From: Heliopora coerulea
Lineage: Eukaryota > Cnidaria > Anthozoa > Scleralcyonacea > Helioporidae
Assembly: GCA_030142905.1 (NCBI GenBank)
Contig: JASJOG010000016.1
Location: forward strand, 310,001 to 374,000
Direction of reading: 5' to 3'
DNA length: 64,000 nt
The notes beneath the pieces were generated by a model. That model worked only from the letters and a program-made list of their open reading frames with translations. It was not told the origin of the DNA and searched no databases. Shown one piece after another: positions 1 through 11,334 of this stretch. The position numbers were made by a program, and so were the translations under genes. Position 1 is the stretch's first letter. Each line of letters begins with the position of its first letter.

Positions 1-149
1 GACCTGCCATAACACAAGACGCCGGTCGAACGAGCATAAATAATTTGCGATTCCTATTACATAGTACAAAGCGACAGAATCTTACATTTATGGTATCTCT
101 CAAAAAATTGTACGTACTTTAACAGCCTTCTACATATAAAATGACATCC

Positions 150-1380
150 TATATTTTAAAATGACAGCTTATAGGAAATTCCTTAGTTGCGAACATTCAC
201 TTCTTGGATTGGAAAGCGGCTGTTGATGACATAAGGCTGATGTGGGTTTTTTGTCGACTGACATGAGCAAGGCTTTTAACTCTCTCCAACCAAGTCTTTT
301 GATCCAAAATTTTAAGGCTTATGAAGCATCATTAAATATGATGAGGGCATTTTTCAACAACAGAAGAAACAGAGTTAAACCTGGTAGCAACTTCATAGCA
401 AGTGAATGGAAACATGTGGAAAAAGGATACCCGCAAGGATCATCTTTCGGACCGTTAATCTGGAACTTATTTCAAAATGATATGGCCACGACGGTTACGA
501 ATTCAAATTTACATATGTATGCCGACGACTATCAGTTATACAAAGTTGGAAATCAAATTCAGAGCGTTGTTGACGAGTCGAGTACAGAAATGGATGTTGT
601 ATCCAACTGGTACAAAAAAATCTTCTTAAAGCCATCCATCAAAAATACCAAACTAAGTCCAAATCAAGCAAGAGCTAATTCTAACGGCCTTGACAGCTTT
701 ACTTTGAGAATTGATTATCACAGTATTACGTTCTACGATAAGCTCAAAATATTAGGAATCAACTTTGACAACACTTACGATTTCAGCAAACACATCAGTA
801 ATGTCAGCACAAAATGTAATCAGAAAGTAGGAGAGTTAATGGGGCTTTGAAAGCTTATACATACGGCTGTAAAGTTGCAGCTGTACAAAGCAGCAATCCT
901 CCCTCACTTAACCTGTTGTCATATCGTGTGGAACTTCTCTAAAGCGTCAGACAGAAAGAAATTTGAAAGAATACGGGAAAGGGCTCTAAGAGCAGTATTT
1001 AATTCTAACTTTCTCACATATAAGGAGTCATTTTGTCGAGCTAAACTTCCTACAATAGAAAACAGACGACTCTAGGACATCGCACTGCTCATGTATAAAG
1101 GTAGAAAACAATCTATTACCACCACATATAATAGTAATCTTCAGGCAAAAAGAGCAGCAATATGAAATGCATAATGCAGATTTTGAATTACCAAGATTTA
1201 AAATAGTAACATATGGTAAACATTCGCTCAGATACTTTGGACATTATTTGTGGTCAAAGCTAAATTTAGTAGACATAGAAATTTCAAGTTCGAAATCGTT
1301 CAAAAGAAATACAAGGAAAAAAGATCTAGTAAATATGATAGAAGATGGATGTGGGAACTGAGGATTGTGCTCTAAATAAA
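150..1380 (+). pseudogene. LINE reverse transcriptase relic (CR1/Jockey-like)
   Basis: Three consecutive open segments (242-850, 875-1075, 1167-1361) in shifting frames together resemble the C-terminal two thirds of a non-LTR retrotransposon reverse transcriptase. Visible motifs are the palm strand FLSTDMSKAFNSL (242-290), the primer-grip-like stretch YPQGSSFGPLIWNLF, and the catalytic box YADD (about 517-530). After these come the tail-domain phrases KAAILPHLTCCHIVW and YFGHYLWSKL. The enzyme would copy element RNA at a nicked chromosomal site. Frameshifts near 850 and 1076 and a stop at 1359 make it defective, and no endonuclease domain is seen upstream. The 3' end is near 1380, just before AT-rich sequence. 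The family is clear; the exact clade is inferred. Confidence 0.88.
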
Positions 1381-1433
1381 TTGTTTTATACTATTATGTT
1401 CTGGTTGATAAAAAATTTATTCCTCAATATTAT

Positions 1434-1542
1434 AATTTCCTCAATATTATAATATAATTTCCTATATTATAATATAATATTATATTATATAATATTATAT
1501 TATATTATATTATATAATATTATATTATATTATATTAATTAA
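1434..1542. repeat. AT-only simple repeat
   Basis: A run of about 110 bases made almost only of A and T, built from shuffled TATAATATTA-like units. It directly follows the LINE relic and may have grown from the 3' tail of that element. Confidence 0.85.
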
Positions 1543-1900
1543 TTGGCAGCCGTCGGTTTAATGTCCATGACCTAGCGCATTTGCGAACATTTCCTCTGGT
1601 GACTAACCAATCCAATACGTGAACGGCAGACACGGCCACAGTCCCCACTGATATACCCCGATGCTGCTGGTACTGATGCTGCTATCCACTGGTTTAGTGG
1701 CTTCGACATGAACGTCCTCATTATCCTGCTTCTTCTTTCAGGATATAAACAGGGTAGTAATGATATCCAGGAATCAGTGGCGAAAAGTCTCCATATAAAT
1801 ATAAAAGCCTCAACCGGTCAGGTGAGTGTGATGTTTTCGCGTTTGCGCTAACCTAAGAAGTGACATTTCTTGAACAGAATATTAAAACGAGCATACTGTT
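1543..1900. other. No gene seen
   Basis: Unique-looking sequence between the AT repeat and the tRNA-like unit. I see no coding signature and no clear repeat structure. Confidence 0.5.
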
Positions 1901-1903
1901 GCC

Positions 1904-2000
1904 AGTTCACTTGATAGCTCAGTTGGTTGAGCAGCGGTCCGGTAAAACGAAGATGCGAGTTCGAATCCCGCTAAAGTCAACTTTTCTAGTTGACTTTAGC
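1904..2000 (+). repeat. tRNA-like (SINE-type) unit with a 3' hairpin
   Basis: Contains a good internal polymerase III A box (TAGCTCAGTTGG, 1915-1926) and B box (GAGTTCGAATCCCG) at tRNA spacing. The D arm and T arm fold, but the acceptor stem pairs only about five of seven positions, so this is a tRNA-derived sequence and not a working tRNA gene. Immediately after the T arm a perfect 12-bp inverted repeat (1970-1981 and 1989-2000, loop TTTTCTA) begins inside the acceptor 3' strand. Probably a SINE head; no poly-A or simple-repeat tail is obvious. Confidence 0.65.
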
Positions 2001-2704
2001 AGTGTAGGTCAACTCATGAAGTATTCTGTTCATGTCACCCTGGGGATGATTCTGAAATAGTTACATTTCTTCTTGTCTTCTTTTCGAATAGACGTATAAT
2101 ACTCTTTCAGTTGCGAGTACTTGCCAGTATACAGGCTGGCTGAAAGTGCAAGTACGCGCGCGCAACGAGCGGAATGAGTGGAATTTTCACTCGTTACTCG
2201 CTTTATTACCTACAGGTGTATCTATTACGTTAGTCGCAAACACTACTGTACAACCTTAGCCTAAATTCAATAATAATAGACAGAGAATACTTACACATGA
2301 AGATGTAATGCTTCATCGTTAATAAAAATTGTGATTTTGTATTCAGTATCTTTTCTAACTTCCGCTACACTAAAAAAATTAAAATCAGAAATACTGTATT
2401 TTCAGTCTATATGATATAAAGATCTAAATTCATATACATTAATGTGTATTTCAAGCAAACAGCATCATTATATTAGTGACACTTGATTTTACTCAAATCT
2501 TGAGTGTTCAAGATGACTTTGATATTCGGAGTCTGTTTTATCTTATATTTTTTCTATTTGAACTGGGAAAAATTTACTCCCCATTGTCCAATCGCATGAC
2601 CAAGGTGTAAAAGCCTGTCTGTAGAAGCCAATTTTGCCTGTTTGGCCATATCACAAATTGTCCTTGGGTATTCTCCCAGGAAAAATTACCAGTAAATACA
2701 GTAG
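2001..2704. other. No gene seen
   Basis: AT-rich sequence without coding signal. A short GC-rich patch with CGCGCG lies near 2155, in otherwise featureless DNA. Confidence 0.5.
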
Positions 2705-2834
2705 TTATCTGATTAAAATTATCTTGGTCACATGTCAGAAGAGTGCAATTATCTGATTAAAATGACCTTGGTCACAAGTGAGAAGAGCGCAGTTATCTGA
2801 TTAAAATTACCTTGGTCACATGTGAGAAGAGTGT
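2705..2834 (+). repeat. Tandem repeat, 44-bp unit, about 3 copies
   Basis: The phrase TTATCTGATTAAAAT recurs at 2705, 2749 and 2793, a period of 44 bp. Each unit continues with a CTTGGTCACA core and GAGAAGAG. The copies differ at only a few positions. It sits directly upstream of a LINE-type 3' tail and may be part of that element's 3' UTR. Confidence 0.88.
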
Positions 2835-2844
2835 TGTAGCATTG

Positions 2845-2998
2845 CAGGTTTCTCCGGGTACTCAGGTTTCCTCTTGTTGAAACAATGGACCCATGACGGG
2901 TGGCCCTTATTGGACCTCTAGGGACAACAGCTTATGTAGCTGATAGGATCGTTCAGTATAAATAAAGGCAATTTACCTTTTTACCTTTACCTTTATGT
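2845..2998 (+). mobile_element. LINE 3' UTR and tail
   Basis: A non-coding block containing CAGGTTTCTCCGGGTACTC and CCCATGACGGGTGG, ending in AATAAAGGCAATTTACC followed by a short TTTACC array. LINE families often end in such short tandem repeats instead of poly-A. No open reading frame remains, so this is a strongly 5'-truncated copy. Assignment to a particular LINE clade is not possible from the tail alone. Confidence 0.6.
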
Positions 2999-3221
2999 TT
3001 GTGTGCATTGACTAGTAAATTCATTAGATTTGCTGATGTACATATAACTTGATTGTGTGGCCCAGGGGTTCCAGAAGTATTCACTAGCTTGGCAATTCAA
3101 TAGTACTGTATTGTAAGAAAGTGAATAGGCTTTCAACTCACAACTTGGATTAATGTCGATGATGACATTTGAGGAATAAAGTTTTGATTTATTTTTAATT
3201 AGTATTTTGTTTTCTGTTTAC

Positions 3222-4041
3222 AGTGGAACTTCACTATAATGCACATTGTTATAACTCCTCACTTGGTATAGTGTGGTTGATCCCTGGACCCAAAAATTTC
3301 ACTTCACTTGGTTTGTGAAAAGAGTAAAGACCACTAAAATGGTGATGTTTACCTACTAAAGCTCACCCACAATCACCTCTAAATTCACAGTATGACATAA
3401 CTTAAACCTGGTTTTCATTTCATTCTCATGTAGTGGAGGAGAACAATCGAAAAATTTAGGTGATTTTCGACGAAAACAATTAAAAAACTATCTGTATCTT
3501 TTTACCTTTCAGCCTATCACTAGCGATTGCATTAAAGCATAATATGATAACTTAACATCGAAATTAAAGTTTCTCTTATTCTCGCTAGCTCACTGGAGGC
3601 AATTTCTGACGATCATCAATCATTCTAAATGAACCCTACCATTGTGAGATAAAACATCCATGTGGTGATGCAACCATTGTGAGAAATAAATTGCAGGCTC
3701 AAAAACTATTTCTATAATTCCTTTTTGCTTCAGTTGGGTAGACTTTAAGCTTCTTCACCCTCTAATTCAGAAGTACTGTACGAGTATATTTACGTGCTGG
3801 TTTTATTTACAATAATGTGTGATTAAAGAGTGTATTTAAAAAGTGCAATCTGTAGTAACCCTGTAATTCTCAGTACAAATGACCACAAATAGCATGTCCA
3901 TTTTATTACAGACATGATCTGCATTGTCAGGGCCCAAAATAAAGTAAGGTTCTGGCAGTACCTTGGAGTAATGTGTTTCATCTATAACACAGTCCCCACT
4001 ATGGATCCTAACTACTGTGTTATAGCTAGGCTCTACTGTGC
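3222..4041 (+). mobile_element. pogo/Tigger-like MITE, copy A
   Basis: The left end CAGTGGAACTTCACTATAA after a TA dinucleotide (3220-3221) is typical of pogo-type terminal inverted repeats. The right end read on the minus strand from about 4040 begins CAGTAGAGCCTAGCTATAA. The interior at 3222-3790 is repeated in inverted orientation at 12240-12793, including the phrases AAATTTAGGTGATTTT and TAAACCTGG. No transposase remains. The right boundary is less certain than the left. Confidence 0.65.
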
Positions 4042-5440
4042 TGTAAACTAAGGTTTTGGTGAAATAAATTTCACATGGCAAAAATGGTAGGTTTAAAGTA
4101 AAATACATGGTTACAAGACCCTGAAGAGAAAAAGTGATCTTTTGACAAAATGCAGGGCTTTCATTTTTTCATTTTTGGGAGGTGGAGAAAGCTGCTGTAT
4201 AGAGCCGCCGGCCAACCCCTGCGTAAGCAGGGAAAACGGCCATAAAACAACTGCTGTTGTTGTTTGTTGTTGGGAGGAGGAAATAGGAAAGTAGCCAAAT
4301 TTGAATGCCCAGAGACACATTCTAGTGTATTTTAAGGGGCCAAAACCCAATTTTGGAGGCCATTGTACACATTGTTATAATCAAGAGAATCAGGTCAGTT
4401 AAAATTCTAGTCATCATTATAACTCACTAATCCATACTTTAGATTACAAAAAGTACCCCACACAAATGCTAAAAGTAGCCTACAATTGCATCAGTTGTCA
4501 GTTACTCCTGAAAAGTCAGAAAACAAATGTTTATCTGACATGTTTTGCAGCTTCCAGTTCTTGCTTCTTGTTCCATAAAACCAGTCTGTTCCAGAGAATA
4601 TTGCAATAAATGACATTTGATTGGCTACTGACAGTAACCTGAGGCAGTAATCTTGTTCAAAGGTTGTTGTCATGTACACATGAACCTATATTAACTGACT
4701 ATTCCATATCGGGGACACTTTCCCAGGGTCTTTGAGTAGTCTGTTAATCCCCTTGACCACCATGTGAAGCATTGTGTGAGGGTACTAATGACTCAATGTA
4801 TGTAGAGGCCATTTACATGCAAAGTGACTTGGGGAGAAAAATTTCACTCCGAGTACCATATTTCGCATTGTATAAGTTTATTTTCTAAGACCTAAAATTG
4901 ATCTCTGAAAGTCCACCTCGACTTGTACAAAGGGTCACGAAATTGAGCGAAATCATAGACTGGGTATACTAGTACCAGTCCTCCGTATGCATCAAGAAAT
5001 GGACCAATCAGCTCATTGCTAGTGAATGGGCACATCAACATGGTCGATGTATTCTATTAAACCTCATTCTTATGGTGTAAAGACTTCGACATGCCTCCAA
5101 AATGACAAAGATACAAAGCATGATTCGTATCTTGAAATATATGTTCGTATCTTTGACAAAGTTGAAGGTTGTTGGCTTGGCTGAAAAGTCAAACAATTCT
5201 GGTCCCAGCCAGAAGTTTGGTGTTAGCAAGAAGCTTGTATGAGACTGGCAGAAATAGTCTGACAAAATAAAAGATCGTTTGTGTAATTTTCTATATCAAA
5301 ATAGACTCTAAAAGCATAAAAAAATATGCTGTAAAAGATTTGCCATGTTCACTAAAGATTTACTGGGTGGAAATCTTAGATGTAAAATGCAGATGAAAGC
5401 CCAGCTCAAAATTCGGACATGTAACGTCATCACACTCAGG
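4042..5440. other. No gene seen
   Basis: Scattered short open frames without recognisable domains. The stretch at 4356-4380 (ACACATTGTTATAA) resembles the subterminal part of the neighbouring pogo-like repeat and may be a second end. Confidence 0.45.
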
Positions 5441-5780
5441 ATTAGACAGAAACACAAATAAAGTTTAATTGAAGTTCACTGACGTTTCGTTGCCAAAGCG
5501 CAACATTTTCAAAGTAATTAACAGATAGAAATACTAAGCTATTTATATTTACAAAAGGTATCACATTAAGACTAAAGCCAATGAGAATAAGGAAGGTGAA
5601 AGATGAAACAAGACGAGTAGAGGAAGGAGAGAATTAAAATAAAGCAAGTGGAACGGAAGTGATGTTTTCATTAAGAGAAGGTTAATGTTTATTAATGAGG
5701 AGACTTTCTCTGATAAGTATTTCAAGGGGTGAATTGCAAGAAGAAAGAATAAAGAAGTCATGAAAGGAGATGGAGTGGCT
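5440..5780 (-). mobile_element. Penelope-like relic with degenerate hammerhead motif
   Basis: Read on the minus strand, 5516 to 5470 gives a purine-rich core, a stem with GTTGC and GCAAC arms, then GAAACGTCAG. This order is that of a type I hammerhead ribozyme as found in Penelope-like terminal repeats. The first core strand reads TTTGAAAA where CTGANGA is expected, so the ribozyme is probably dead. The surrounding A/G-rich sequence has no open frame of note. Confidence 0.45.
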
Positions 5781-5954
5781 AGTTTGCCATGTTATTAAAG
5801 TCCCTTTGAAAACTATTCTGTATCTGGTAACTATTTAATTTGAGGGACTCGACTTATACTCAGGGTATCATAAAAATCATGATTTTTCAGGAAAAAAATA
5901 TGGGGTCGATTTATATGCCATGAAATACGGTATCTACGTTTGTAAATAGGTTTA

Positions 5955-6072
5955 GAGTGGAGCCTCACTATGACACGGTAGTTGGGGTCCATAGTGTGGA
6001 CTGTGTTATAGATCAATTGCATTATTCTGAGGTACTGCCAGAACCTTACTTTATTTTAGGTCCTGACAGGGT
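5955..6072 (+). repeat. pogo-like terminal fragment
   Basis: Starts GTGGAGCCTCACTATGACAC and runs to TTTTAGGTCCTGACAG. It is an inverted near-copy of 3930-4040 (matching GGTACTGCCAGAACC and ACTGTGTTATAGAT), that is, a solitary end of the same MITE family. Confidence 0.65.
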
Positions 6073-6476
6073 TCGAATTAAATATTTCAAAATGAATAGC
6101 GATTTTCCATGCGTTGGTTCGCACGATGTAAAGTAAATAGCAAATTGAAATTTCACGATTAATTCAATATGAATACTTATTACTACTATTATTACACTAT
6201 TTCCAATTCTCTAACTTCGAAATATATTCAATATTAGTGCTGCTGTATTAAACGACACGGTAAAGTTCTCATGCTGAAACCATTCGTTACCCACGACGCA
6301 ACAGCAATCAGCATCCTGCACAAGATTTATTTTGAACTCAGTCTTATAAAAGCAAATAAATGTGAAAATAAATCATTCCAAACATTCACACCACCAAAAT
6401 AAATATTACATCGAAAGACACACAAATTGTTTCGGTATACATGCGGAACTATAAAATACTAACTATGGGTTTTCGT

Positions 6477-6488
6477 AAAAGTGTAAGT
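6477..6488. repeat. Left target-site duplication of the Penelope-like element
   Basis: AAAAGTGTAAGT here matches AAAAGTGTGAGT at 11657-11668 in 11 of 12 positions. The pair abuts the two ends of the composite element. Confidence 0.75.
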
Positions 6489-6844
6489 AATAAAATAGCG
6501 ATTTTGTCGTGGTAAAAAATTTAAACACAGTTTTTAAATATGTAGGTACCATGGTGATTGGTAATTTAAGATAAAGTAGGAGAAGATGAAGAGTAATATA
6601 CACATTAAAGAGGTATACACAGTTACCAAAGACTGTTGGATAGTTTAGTTCTTAAAAGAACTGTATGAAACTTAAAGAGGTAAAATTCTATGTAAAGAAT
6701 AAGCCTAAAGAATTAGAAAAAAGCACGATGCATTTCGGCAGACCACTTATCAAGTGCTGTACGTCTGCTAACCAAAGAAACATATCACCTGCTTATGTAG
6801 TCTAAAGGAAACTGATGACATCGACCCAACGGTATGTGGGAGGG
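6489..6844 (-). repeat. Inverted terminal repeat (pLTR) with 35-bp extension
   Basis: Inverted copy of the terminal repeat found at 8545-8880 and 11335-11656. At its outer end it carries about 35 bp (6489-6523) that in the main body follow the left terminal repeat at the start of coding. This agrees with the short extension described for Penelope insertions. Confidence 0.85.
6722..6758 (-). ncRNA. Hammerhead-like ribozyme motif (pLTR copy 1)
   Basis: Minus-strand order: AGCAC, TTGATAA, a short irregular stem II GTGGTCTGCC, GAAA, TGCATC, GTGCT. AGCAC and GTGCT pair as stem I and the presumed cleavage site follows ATC. The core differs from CTGANGA at positions 3 and 8. Hammerheads are documented in Penelope-like terminal repeats. 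Activity is not shown. Confidence 0.5.
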
Positions 6845-8226
6845 TCAAAATAGGGATAGTTGGAAAACAAATTCCTTTTGCCGGCACAGATCAGGATCAT
6901 TAAGTTTTATGTAAATGGTTTCCATCACCTTCAATGGAAAGGCGGAACGGCATTTGTAAAGAATTCTAAAATTATCGTCTGAGTAGGTTTCGGCGCAAGG
7001 CTTGTTGGACAAAAGATGTTTGCCAACAGCTGAATCGCAACTGATGAATTGACTGGAACGGCATAGTCGTTCTGGTTGTTGACGTGATGGCTGAGTTTTA
7101 TTTCTAATGACTCTAGGAACATGTTGTTTGATCCTATCACCCAGTCTCTGATTAGTTCTATCCACATAGCGAGATCCACATTCGCATTTAAATTCGTAAA
7201 TAACATAGCTAGATGAAGAAGCAGGTAGAGACTCTTTGTGAGTGGGTGGGAGGATAGTTTTCGTCGAAAAAATGCCAACGAATCTAGCAACAAAAAATGT
7301 TTGCTCAGTAATTAACTTGATCGATTGTCCAAAAGTTTCGAAAATTTGTCCTATCCATGGAAGTTTTAAATAGACTGGACATTTAGCGGGTCCAATTGGT
7401 TTGTCTTTTTCACTTTGATTAAAAGCCCTATCAAGTATACTATCCGGGTAGCCATTAGATAAAAATACAGATTTCAACTTGTCAAGATCACTTTGAAGAA
7501 ATTTCTTAGATGCAATCTTATGAGTACGGTCAATTAAACATTTAATCAAGGAGAGTTTTTGCTTTTTTGCACTGAAGGAATCAAATCTTGTGTACGGGTC
7601 CGTAAAAGTCGGTTTCCTGTAAACACTTGTCAAGAAAGCCGTGTCCTCTTTGTGCACTAGTACGTCGAGGAAATGAAGTTTATTATTTTTCCCATACTCA
7701 CTAGTAAATTTTAATGATGGGTGAATTTTGTTGAGAGTGTCTAGAAAGGCATTGGTTGCACTGTAGCCATTAAAATTGCGAAAGTGTCATCTACATACCG
7801 TTTGTACCACTCCGGTAGTTCGTTACGATATAGATTGAAACAGTCTAGACTCGTAATATTCGACAAAGATATTTGCTAGAACAGGGCCTAATGGTGACCC
7901 CATTGCCACTCCATCGATCTGTTTGAACATAGTGTCACCAAAGCTAAATTCTACCCCCTTTGTGGTGGCAATCATAAGTTCACAGAAAGCGCCTTCAGAA
8001 ATTTCTGGTGGTTTAATATCTGTGTGGTATAAAGTATTGACACAAATACTTATAGTTTCATCCAGAGGGATATTTGTAAATAGGCTTACTAATGTCAAAT
8101 GAACACATGACCAGATTCTTCGTGTCAATAGTTATTTCTCGTAGCTCCTTGACAAAACTAAACGAATCTTTAACAACTCTGCTTGAAAATTTATCCAGTA
8201 CTGGCATTAAAAGAAGTGAGACTTCC
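6845..8226 (-). pseudogene. Penelope-like RT/endonuclease, inverted partial copy
   Basis: Two open segments on the minus strand (8128-7823 and 7657-6845) encode the RT palm (QIDGVAMGSPLGPVLANIF), then the thumb region with HFLDV-type context, then a GIY-YIG-like domain (ECGSRYVDRTNQRL followed by DRIKQHVP). The glycine expected after the tyrosine pair of the GIY-YIG box is Asp. The sequence mirrors 9954-11334 almost base for base and shares its frameshifts, for example the extra A at the SLFTNIP site. It lacks one later lesion: codon AAA here is TAA at about 10612. The copy therefore left the master before that stop arose, or was made from a sister. Confidence 0.9.
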
Positions 8227-8237
8227 TTGGCCAAAAA

Positions 8238-8548
8238 CTAATCAGAGACTGGGTGATAGGATCAAACAACATGTTCCTAGAGTCATTAGAAATAAAACTC
8301 AGCCATCACGTCAACAACCAGAACGACTATGCCGTTCCAGTCAATTCATCAGGTGCGATTCAGCTGTTGGCAAACATCTTTTGTCCAACAAGCCTTGCGC
8401 CGAAACCTACTCAGACGATAATTTTAGAATTCTTTACAAATGCCGTTCCGCCTTTCCATTGAAGGTGATGGAAACCATTTACATAAAACTTAATGATCCT
8501 GATCTGTGCCGGCAAAAGGAATTTGTTTTCCAACTATCCCTATTTTGA
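8238..8548 (+). pseudogene. GIY-YIG endonuclease 3' fragment (tandem partial copy)
   Basis: Starts abruptly at TNQRLGDRIKQHVP and runs to the same stop as the full copy (ending FVFQLSLF). It is the forward, 5'-truncated unit lying head to tail with the main body. The junction with the inverted unit is at 8226-8238, where about 12 bases of unmatched sequence lie. Confidence 0.88.
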
Positions 8549-8880
8549 CCCTCCCACATACCGTTGGGTCGATGTCATCAGTTTCCTTTAGACTACATAA
8601 GCAGGTGATATGTTTCTTTGGTTAGCAGACGTACAGCACTTGATAAGTGGTCTGCCGAAATGCGTCGTGCTTTTTTCTAATTCTTTAGGCTTATTCTTTA
8701 CATAGAATGTTACCTCTTTAAGTTTCATACAGTTCTTTTAAGAACTAAACTATCCAACAGTCTTTGGTAACTGTGTATACCTCTTTAATGTGTATATTAC
8801 TCTTCATCTTCTCCTACTTTATCTTAAATTACCAATCATCATGGTACCTACATATTCAAAAACTGTTTTTAAATTTTTTA
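8545..8880 (+). repeat. Left tandem terminal repeat (pLTR)
   Basis: Matches 11335-11656 from CCCTCCCACATACCG to GGTACCTAC with few differences. It should carry the promoter and 5' UTR of the main body. It contains a hammerhead-like motif. Confidence 0.88.
8635..8671 (+). ncRNA. Hammerhead-like ribozyme motif (pLTR copy 2)
   Basis: AGCAC (8635-8639) pairs with GTGCT (8667-8671) as stem I. Core strand TTGATAA (8640-8646), stem II GTGGTCTGCC (only partly paired), GAAA (8657-8660), then TGCGTC with cleavage expected after C8666. Positions 3 and 8, which pair with each other in the active fold, are U and A instead of C and G. Confidence 0.5.
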
Positions 8881-11334
8881 CCACGACAAAATCGCTGTTT
8901 TATTATTTGAAGAAACGTTATAGTGGTGGTCAAGTCAGTGACTTGAACAAGTTGGTGAGGCTACGGGGGAAAATGCGTTGTTGTAAGATCAGGATTGTGT
9001 TGTTGAAGGAATGTTTGAGCTCGGGGGTTGCTCCTAAGGATGTGATGTTGCGAATTGCCAAGAGCAGAGCACGTCACACGTTGGTTATGGAAAAGGCATT
9101 CATGACAGATGATATTCATAAAGAGGAAAGCAGGCTCCGGTTTTTGACGAGAGAAGCTTCCAGAGAAATGTTAAGGGTCAAGCATAGCTTATCCAAGTTT
9201 GGTTTCATTAGATTCTGTATGTACATTGGACAAATTAACAAAAAAGCTTCAGATCAAGCTAAGGAACGCTTAGATCTCGTCAAGAGACTTAAGCAAAGAC
9301 GTTATGGTGGTGTGGAACTTTCTACACATGTAACAAACCTATCTAGTTATCAATTGACGCCTATAGAAGCCGAGGTGCTGTCAAAAGGGTTAAACTTTGC
9401 CATTCTACCTGGAAAACTAAAACGTGAATCCATACTTAGTGAATTTGAGACATTTTGGGCTCAGTTGGAAAACCTGACACCCCACAACGAAGAACTATTA
9501 ATCGCCAAACTCTGTGACATTGTCCATGCGTACAGTGGAACACCTATAGAATCTAAAGACTTTTCCCTTACTACGGAACATCTTATTGCTTTGTCAAAAC
9601 TACGCAAAAACAAGGATATTGTTATTTGCAAACCAGATAAGGGCTCTGGGGTAGTTATTTTGAATAAAGCAGATTACGAGGAGAAAATGTTGCATATACT
9701 TAATGATAGAAAATTTTTTGAACTAGGCAAATTGCCGCAACGTGATTAGACAGCATCTAATGAAAGAAAACTACAATCGTTATTGTTACGCCTGAAGAAA
9801 TCAAACCAGATCAATGATGGCTTCTATGAGCGAGCTAGGCCTACAGGCTCGGAACGTCCGAGAATGTACGGACTTCCCAAAACGCACAAAGAAGGGACTC
9901 CTTTAAGACCCATTCTGTCGATGATAAAATCAGCACAACACAATTTGGCTTAGGAAGTCTCACTTCTTTTAATGCCAGTACTGGATAAATTTTCAAGCAG
10001 AGTTGTTAAAGATTCGTTTAGTTTTGTCAAGGAGCTACGAGAAATAACTATTGACACGAAGAATCTGGTCATGTGTTCATTTGACATTAGTAAGCCTATT
10101 TACAAATATCCCTCTGGATGAAACTATAAGTATTTGTGTCAATACTTTATACCACACAGATATTAAACCACCAGAAATTTCTGAAGGCGCTTTCTGTGAA
10201 CTTATGATTGCCACCACAAAGGGGGTAGAATTTAGCTTTGGTGACACTATGTTCAAACAGATCGATGGAGTGGCAATGGGGTCACCATTAGGCCCTGTTC
10301 TAGCAAATATCTTTGTCGAATATTACGAGTCTAGACTGTTTCAATCTATATCGTAACGAACTACCGGAGTGGTACAAACGGTATGTAGATGACACTTTCG
10401 CAATTTTAATGGCTACAGTGCAACCAATGCCTTTCTAGACACTCTCAACAAAATTCACCCATCATTAAAATTTACTAGTGAGTATGGGAAAAATAATAAA
10501 CTTCATTTCCTCGACGTACTAGTGCACAAAGAGGACACGGCTTTCTTGACAAGTGTTTACAGGAAACCGACTTTTACGGACCCGTACACAAGATTTGATT
10601 CCTTCAGTGCATAAAAGCAAAAACTCTCCTTGATTAAATGTTTAATTGACCGTACTCATAAGATTGCATCTAAGAAATTTCTTCAAAGTGATCTTGACAA
10701 GTTGAAATCTGTATTTTTATCTAATGGCTACCCGGATAGTATACTTGATAGGGCTTTTAATCAAAGTGAAAAAGACAAACCAATTGGACCCGCTAAATGT
10801 CCAGTCTATTTAAAACTTCCATGGATAGGACAAATTTTCGAAACTTTTGGACAATCGATCAAGTTAATTACTGAGCAAACATTTTTTGTTGCTAGATTCG
10901 TTGGCATTTTTTCGACGAAAACTATCCTCCCACCCACTCACAAAGAGTCTCTACCTGCTTCTTCATCTAGCTATGTTATTTACGAATTTAAATGCGAATG
11001 TGGATCTCGCTATGTGGATAGAACTAATCAGAGACTGGGTGATAGGATCAAACAACATGTTCCTAGAGTCATTAGAAATAAAACTCAGCCATCACGTCAA
11101 CAACCAGAACGACTATGCCGTTCCAGTCAATTCATCAGTTGCGATTCAGCTGTTGGCAAACATCTTTTGTCCAACAAGCCTTGCGCCGAAACCTACTCAG
11201 ACGATAATTTTAGAATTCTTTACAAATGCCGTTCCGCCCTTCCATTGAAGGTGATGGAAACCATTTGCATAAAACTTAATGATCCTGATCTGTGCCGGCA
11301 AAAGGAATTTGTTTTCCAACTATCCCTATTTTGA
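8826..11334 (+). pseudogene. Penelope-like polyprotein: N-terminal domain, RT, GIY-YIG endonuclease (broken)
   Basis: The first open segment (8790-9749, 319 aa; the likely start is the Met at 8841 or nearby) holds the N-terminal region ending in KNKDIVICKPDKGSGVVIL, a signature of Penelope-like RTs. After a TAG at 9747 the fingers continue (MYGLPKTHKEGTPLRPILS), then a second TAG near 9951. A +1 insertion near 10089 precedes the palm (SLFTNIPLDET; VAMGSPLGPVLANIF). A frameshift near 10340 precedes the catalytic box YVDD (about 10382-10393), and another follows shortly. A TAA lies at about 10612. The last segment (10630-11334) carries the thumb and the GIY-YIG-type endonuclease (CECGSRYVDRTNQRL). 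The intact protein would prime reverse transcription at a break made by its own endonuclease. At least five lesions make it inactive. Confidence 0.93.

Noticed and set aside
6931..7293. 120-codon minus-strand frame inside the inverted Penelope part (also at 10886-11248)
   Set aside because: Shadow of the endonuclease frame; its recurrence only reflects the duplicated DNA.
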